NCBI GenBank assembly: GCA_024681875.1
Contig: JAILAA010000020.1
Coordinates: 1 to 9,674 of the forward strand
Reading direction: 5' to 3'
Origin: Prevotella sp.
GTDB lineage: Bacteria > Bacteroidota > Bacteroidia > Bacteroidales > Bacteroidaceae
DNA: 9,674 bases
Positions within the stretch are counted from its first letter, which is position 1; each line of letters begins with the position of its first letter. Under the pieces are notes generated by a model. The model worked only from the letters and a program-made list of their open reading frames with translations. It did not search any database and was not told the origin of the DNA. Made by a program: the position numbers and the translations under genes. This document shows positions 6,308 through 9,674 of this stretch, piece by piece.

Positions 6308-8029
6308 TTACTCCGTTGCCTCAGCAGCCTTGAAGTTCTTGAGGTCCTCTACCTGGAAGGCCTTGATGTATGCTGACTTGCCGAGAACATCCTCTTCGGC
6401 CATGCGTACATAGACGTTGGCACTCTTGGCGAAGAGCTCAGGAGCCTTGCTGGCATCGCGGATGATGAGCAGGCTCATAACCAGCTCGGCTGTCATGTCG
6501 TAGAGACGGCGGGCCAGGAAGTCCTGTGCATCCTGATTCTCCAGAGCCTTCACATTGGCAAGAGCCTCCTCGTAGACGGGGATGAGCTTTTCTACGCGTG
6601 CCTTCAGAGCAGCATTTGCACCCTCAGGAAGAGCTGCAAGCATATCCTTGATGTTGTTCAGCATGGTGCCGTTGGTGATGTAGCGGATGGCGGCGACGAC
6701 CTGGAGCTGCGTGGTACCCTCGTAGATGGAGAAGATACGGGCATCGCGGAACAGGCGCTGGCTCTTGTACTCCATGATGAAGCCCGAGCCGCCGTGGATA
6801 GAGATGGCGTCGTAGGCGTTCTGGTTGGCGTACTCGGAGTTCATACCCTTGGCCAGCGGGGTAAAGGCATCGGCCAGGCGCTGGTACTTCTTCAGTTCCT
6901 GCTTCTCTTCGGGCTCCAACTTGCGGTCGCGCTCGATGTCTTCCAAGCACTTGTAGATGTCAACGTAGCAAGCTGTCTCGTACAACAGTGAACGGCCGGC
7001 ATCGAGCTTTGCCTTCATGCGGCTGAGCATGTCGTAGACGGCAGGGAAGTTGATGATTTTGTCGCCAAACTGCTGACGCTCCTTGGCATAGGCCAGACCT
7101 TCGTTGTAAGCTTCCTGCTCAACACCTACCGACTGTGCGGCGATGCCCAGACGGGCGCCGTTCATCAGAGCCATCACGTACTTGATCAGACCCAGACGGG
7201 TGCTGCCGCATAGTTCTGCCTTGGCGTTCTTGTAGGTCAGCTCGCAGGTGGGGCTGCCGTGGATACCGAGCTTGTGCTCGATGTGACGAACATTCACGCC
7301 ACCCTGACGCTTGTCGTAAATGAACATCGACAGACCGCGGCCGTCCTTTGTGCCTTCCTCGGAACGGGCCAGCACGAGGTGGATGTCAGAGTCACCATTG
7401 GTGATGAAACGCTTCACACCGTTCAGGCGCCAGCAGTTCTCTTTCTCGTCGAAGGTGGCCTTCAGCATGACGCGCTGCAGGTCGGAACCGGCATCAGGCT
7501 CCGTGAGGTCCATTGACATGCCCTCTCCGGCGCAGACACGGGGGATGTACTTCTGGCGCTGCTCCTCTGAGCCAAACTCATAGAGCGTGTCGATACAGCT
7601 CTGGAGGCTCCAGATGTTCTGGAAACCGGCATCGGCAGCCGAAATCATCTCGCTCAGCATGGAGAAGATGGCGTTAGGCAGGTTCAGACCGCCGTAACGA
7701 CGAGGCATTGAAACACCCCAGAGGCCAGCCTTGCGGGTAGCGTCGAGGTTCTCGTAAGTCTTGCTTGCGTAGATCATGCGGCCGTTCTCAAGGTGCGGAC
7801 CTTCGAGGTCAACGCTCTCAGAGTTGGGCTCGATGATATTGGCAGCCACGTCGCCAGTGATGTCGAGAATCTGCTTGTAGTTCTCGATGGCGTCGCCCAG
7901 GTCTACTGGGGCGTAATCATATTCCTTTGCGTCAGCAAAGCCTTTTTCCTTCAGCTCGACAATACGAGCCATCAGGGGGTGGTTCAAGTAGAACCCGATC
8001 TCAGGATGATCGCTATAATAGTTTGCCAT
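6308..8029 (-). CDS. Long DmdC-like acyl-CoA dehydrogenase
   Basis: The protein has 573 residues, against about 380 for ordinary acyl-CoA dehydrogenases. The extra length lies in an N-terminal AcylCoA_DH_N-like stretch (MANYYSDHP...), a charged insertion (about 362-385) and an extra C-terminal helical domain (about 460-573), as in the DmdC (3-methylmercaptopropionyl-CoA dehydrogenase) group. The FAD/substrate motif MDLTEPDAGSD is at 173-183, GGSGFIMEY at 413-421, and the catalytic base is Glu437 in IYEGTTQLQ, the position used by medium-chain enzymes. It would oxidise an acyl-CoA to the 2-enoyl-CoA (or run in reverse) and exchange electrons with EtfAB encoded just upstream. The true substrate cannot be read from sequence; DmdC activity itself is unlikely in a gut anaerobe. 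The ATG at 8029 lies 2 bases after the stop of the small membrane-protein gene, so it is the last gene of the operon. Confidence 0.93.
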   Translation of the reverse strand: MANYYSDHPEIGFYLNHPLMARIVELKEKGFADAKEYDYAPVDLGDAIENYKQILDITGDVAANIIEPNSESVDLEGPHLENGRMIYASKTYENLDATRKAGLWGVSMPRRYGGLNLPNAIFSMLSEMISAADAGFQNIWSLQSCIDTLYEFGSEEQRQKYIPRVCAGEGMSMDLTEPDAGSDLQRVMLKATFDEKENCWRLNGVKRFITNGDSDIHLVLARSEEGTKDGRGLSMFIYDKRQGGVNVRHIEHKLGIHGSPTCELTYKNAKAELCGSTRLGLIKYVMALMNGARLGIAAQSVGVEQEAYNEGLAYAKERQQFGDKIINFPAVYDMLSRMKAKLDAGRSLLYETACYVDIYKCLEDIERDRKLEPEEKQELKKYQRLADAFTPLAKGMNSEYANQNAYDAISIHGGSGFIMEYKSQRLFRDARIFSIYEGTTQLQVVAAIRYITNGTMLNNIKDMLAALPEGANAALKARVEKLIPVYEEALANVKALENQDAQDFLARRLYDMTAELVMSLLIIRDASKAPELFAKSANVYVRMAEEDVLGKSAYIKAFQVEDLKNFKAAEATE

Positions 8030-8031
8030 AA

Positions 8032-8208
8032 TTATTTTTGTTCTTTATCCAAGTTTATCCATACTCTGTAGAAAGCAATAGAAAAATAGATTGCAATCAC
8101 CTCATTGAGGACTCTTCTCCATGTTGCCTTATTCGGGTCGAGCGACAACCAAACGGACGCGACGACAAGAGCGGCATACAGTAGCATGAATAGAACTTGT
8201 TTCTTCAT
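8032..8208 (-). CDS. Small two-helix membrane protein in the ETF operon, 58 residues
   Basis: Reading the minus strand from the ATG at 8208 to the TAA at 8034-8032 gives 58 residues with no internal stop. It starts MKKQ and has a hydrophobic helix at about 5-23 (VLFMLLYAALVVASVW..). A polar loop DPNKATWRR (24-32) follows, then a second hydrophobic helix at about 37-51 (VIAIYFSIAFYRVW) and a charged tail DKEQK (54-58). It starts 1 base after the etfA stop and ends 2 bases before the acyl-CoA dehydrogenase ATG, so it fills the gap exactly and is probably translationally coupled to both. I do not recognise a family. Its position suggests, but does not show, a role near the membrane end of ETF electron transfer. 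Both N-terminus and loop are positive, so topology is unclear. Confidence 0.8.
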   Translation of the reverse strand: MKKQVLFMLLYAALVVASVWLSLDPNKATWRRVLNEVIAIYFSIAFYRVWINLDKEQK

Positions 8209-8209
8209 T

Positions 8210-9232
8210 TTACTTCGAGTTCTGCTTATAATACTTAATCAACTTGGGAACAACCTCTTCTACAGTGCCATTGATGACGTAGTCGGCGATGCGGTTGATG
8301 GGAGCATCGGGATCGCTGTTCACAGAAATGATGATGCCCGAGTCCTGCATACCGGCAATGTGCTGAATCTGTCCGGAGATACCGCAGGCGATGTACACCT
8401 TCGGATGAACGGTGACACCCGTCTGACCAATCTGACGGTCGTGGTCAATCCAGCCTGCATCAACTGCAGCACGGCTTCCACCTACCTCGCCATGCAGTAC
8501 CTTGGCGAGCTGGAACAGCTGGTCGAAGCCTTCCTTAGAGCCGACGCCATAGCCACCGGCAACCACGATGGGAGCACCCTTCAGGTTGTGCTTGGCAGCC
8601 TCCACGTGGTGGTCGAGCACCTTTACTACAAAGGCCTCAGGAGAGACATACTTGCTTACCTCAGGATACACAACCTCCTTCTTGCAGTCACCCTCGTAGA
8701 TAGCTTTCTGCATGACGCCGCTACGCACGGTAGCCATCTGAGGACGATGGTCGGGGTTGACGATGGTAGCAACGATGTTACCACCGAAGGCAGGACGAAT
8801 CTGATAGAGCAGGTTGTCATAGTGCTTGCCACTCTTGGCATCATCATACGGGCCAATCTCCAACTGTGTGCAGTCGGCAGTAAGGCCGCTGGTCAATGAA
8901 GAAGAAACACGGGGACCGAGGTCACGACCGATGACGGTAGCACCCATCAGACAGATCTGCGGCTCTTCCTCTTTGAAGAGATTCACGAGGATGTCGGTGT
9001 GGGGAGCAGAGGTGTAGGGGAACAAGTCCTTAGAGTCGAACACAAAGAGCTTGTCGACGCCGTAAGGCAGAATCTGGTCCTCCACCTTGCCCTTGATGTC
9101 TGTGCCAGCCACCACAGCGTGGAGCTCTACGCCCAGTTCATTGGCGAGCTTGCGACCTTTGGTCAGGAGTTCCTGGGAAACTTCTTGCACTAATGTGCCT
9201 TCTATTTCGCAATATACAAAAACATTATTCAT
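8210..9232 (-). CDS. etfA: Electron transfer flavoprotein alpha subunit
   Basis: The protein has 340 residues, a usual length. The N-terminal nucleotide-fold domain (1-190) contains GATVIGRDLGPRVS (97-110), LTSGLTADCT (113-122) and RPQMATVRSGVM (163-174). The C-terminal FAD domain (about 215-335) contains VGGSRAAVDAGW (250-261), RQIGQTG (266-272), GISGQIQH (284-291) and SVNSDPDAPI (303-312), which are the flavin-contact motifs of the family. With EtfB it carries electrons between an acyl-CoA dehydrogenase and the respiratory chain, ferredoxin or NADH. The 'QMATVR-GV' segment is closer to anaerobic, bifurcating-type ETFs than to the mitochondrial type (recalled, not computed). The ATG at 9232 follows AGAAAAG, a modest ribosome-binding site. 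It is separated from etfB by 102 bases that contain a large inverted repeat. Confidence 0.96.
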   Translation of the reverse strand: MNNVFVYCEIEGTLVQEVSQELLTKGRKLANELGVELHAVVAGTDIKGKVEDQILPYGVDKLFVFDSKDLFPYTSAPHTDILVNLFKEEEPQICLMGATVIGRDLGPRVSSSLTSGLTADCTQLEIGPYDDAKSGKHYDNLLYQIRPAFGGNIVATIVNPDHRPQMATVRSGVMQKAIYEGDCKKEVVYPEVSKYVSPEAFVVKVLDHHVEAAKHNLKGAPIVVAGGYGVGSKEGFDQLFQLAKVLHGEVGGSRAAVDAGWIDHDRQIGQTGVTVHPKVYIACGISGQIQHIAGMQDSGIIISVNSDPDAPINRIADYVINGTVEEVVPKLIKYYKQNSK

Positions 9233-9252
9233 AATTCTTTTCTATAATAACT

Positions 9253-9325
9253 GAACACGAAGATACGAAGGAACGAAGTTTATTTCGTTGTTACATAGCC
9301 TTCCTTTCTTCGTTTCTTCGTGTTC
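9253..9325. repeat. Long imperfect inverted repeat between etfB and etfA
   Basis: Arm 9253-9277 pairs with 9301-9325 at 22 of 25 positions (mismatches at the 12th, 19th and 22nd base), separated by 23 bases. The arms are built from CGAAG-like units (GAACACGAAGA..ACGAAG). A competing inner stem AACGAA/TTCGTT (9272-9277 and 9284-9289) could form instead. It sits inside the operon and has no long T-run, so it may be an mRNA-processing or stability hairpin, an attenuator, or a small inserted repeat rather than a full terminator. Confidence 0.75.
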
Positions 9326-9334
9326 CATTAATAA

Positions 9335-9674
9335 CTATCCAATGATCTTCTCGTCCAACAATTCTTTGATCATTCCCTCGACATCAGCATCAGAAGCCGT
9401 CAAAGTCTTCGACTCCTTAGCCTGGAACACGATATTCTTGATGGCCTTCACCTTTGTAGGCGAGCCATTCAGACCGCACTGCTGTACATCGCCATTGACG
9501 TCTGCCACGCTCCACTGGTTCAGCGTCAGTTCTGGGCGCTCGTCGTACAGATAGTCGTAGGCCGTTCCCTCTGCGGGACGCTCCATCGGGCAGGTGGCGC
9601 GCTTATATTTCATCACCAGTTTTGCGTTCTGCGGGCGACAGGGGGCAGCACTTCCGTTCACCGTAATCACCACG
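9335..9674 (-). CDS. etfB: Electron transfer flavoprotein beta subunit, C-terminal part
   Basis: The gene runs off the right end of the window; 112 C-terminal residues are visible, ending at the TAG (9337-9335). The opening VVITVNGSAAPCRP corresponds to the 'P-x-ITV-x(6-8)-PR-P' segment of EtfB, and GLNGSPTKVK (67-76 of the visible part) is the family's conserved C-terminal motif. Between KYKRA and the WSVAD segment there is a stretch of roughly 25 residues (CPMERPAEGTAYDYLYDER..) that appears longer than in the standard EtfB. EtfB pairs with EtfA and binds AMP or a second flavin; the part that would decide this is outside the window. It is the first visible gene of the operon with etfA, the small membrane protein and the dehydrogenase. 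Confidence 0.92.
   Translation of the reverse strand, partial: VVITVNGSAAPCRPQNAKLVMKYKRATCPMERPAEGTAYDYLYDERPELTLNQWSVADVNGDVQQCGLNGSPTKVKAIKNIVFQAKESKTLTASDADVEGMIKELLDEKIIG

Noticed and set aside
8105..8899. 264-codon open frame on the plus strand
   Set aside because: It is antisense to etfA and the small membrane-protein gene, both supported by motifs or gap-filling position.
1..9674. CRISPR arrays, tRNA or rRNA genes, and complete insertion sequences
   Set aside because: No regularly spaced repeats, cloverleaf sequences or transposase frames were seen on either strand.

Overview
The window looks like a chromosomal segment of a gut or oral Bacteroidales bacterium, most likely Prevotella or a close relative. 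The grounds are the Bacteroidetes-type promoter -7 elements (TAnnTTTG, seen before three genes), weak Shine-Dalgarno sequences, secreted polysaccharide-degrading enzymes with 'AQ' signal-peptide ends, and an ETF/acyl-CoA dehydrogenase cluster of the kind found in this order. The genus call is inference.

Layout. 1-135: a cluster of small GC-rich hairpins resembling a dispersed REP-type intergenic repeat. 136-300: no gene seen. 297-330: a terminator. 349-1560 (-): an AT-rich accessory gene for an AAA_14/DUF4143 ATPase, with a promoter and a palindrome just upstream. 1667-3238 (-) and 3469-6201 (+): a divergent pair of secreted enzymes, a GH27 alpha-galactosidase-like enzyme with a C-terminal carbohydrate-binding-like domain and a large multidomain PL1-type pectate lyase. 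Their shared 230-bp intergenic region holds two facing -7 elements and a 17-bp palindrome. 6224-6270: a strong hairpin between convergent genes. 6308-9674 (-): an operon read right to left as etfB (only its C-terminal part is in the window), etfA, a previously uncalled 58-residue two-helix membrane protein, and a long DmdC-like acyl-CoA dehydrogenase.

How the genes work together. The lyase would cut the (galact)uronan backbone and the GH27 enzyme would remove galactose or arabinopyranose side groups, so the pair fits outer-surface or periplasmic pectin breakdown. No SusC/SusD pair or sensor lies in the window. In the operon, the dehydrogenase would pass electrons to the EtfAB flavoprotein; the acyl-CoA substrate is not evident. 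The small membrane protein lies between etfA and the dehydrogenase gene with gaps of only 1 and 2 bases, so it is probably made with them. It is the most interesting unexplained item here.

Start sites. The longest open frames of the ATPase and GH27 genes begin with TTG codons that lie inside the promoter -7 element, so downstream ATG starts are used here. The lyase is likewise started at an internal ATG that gives a proper signal peptide.
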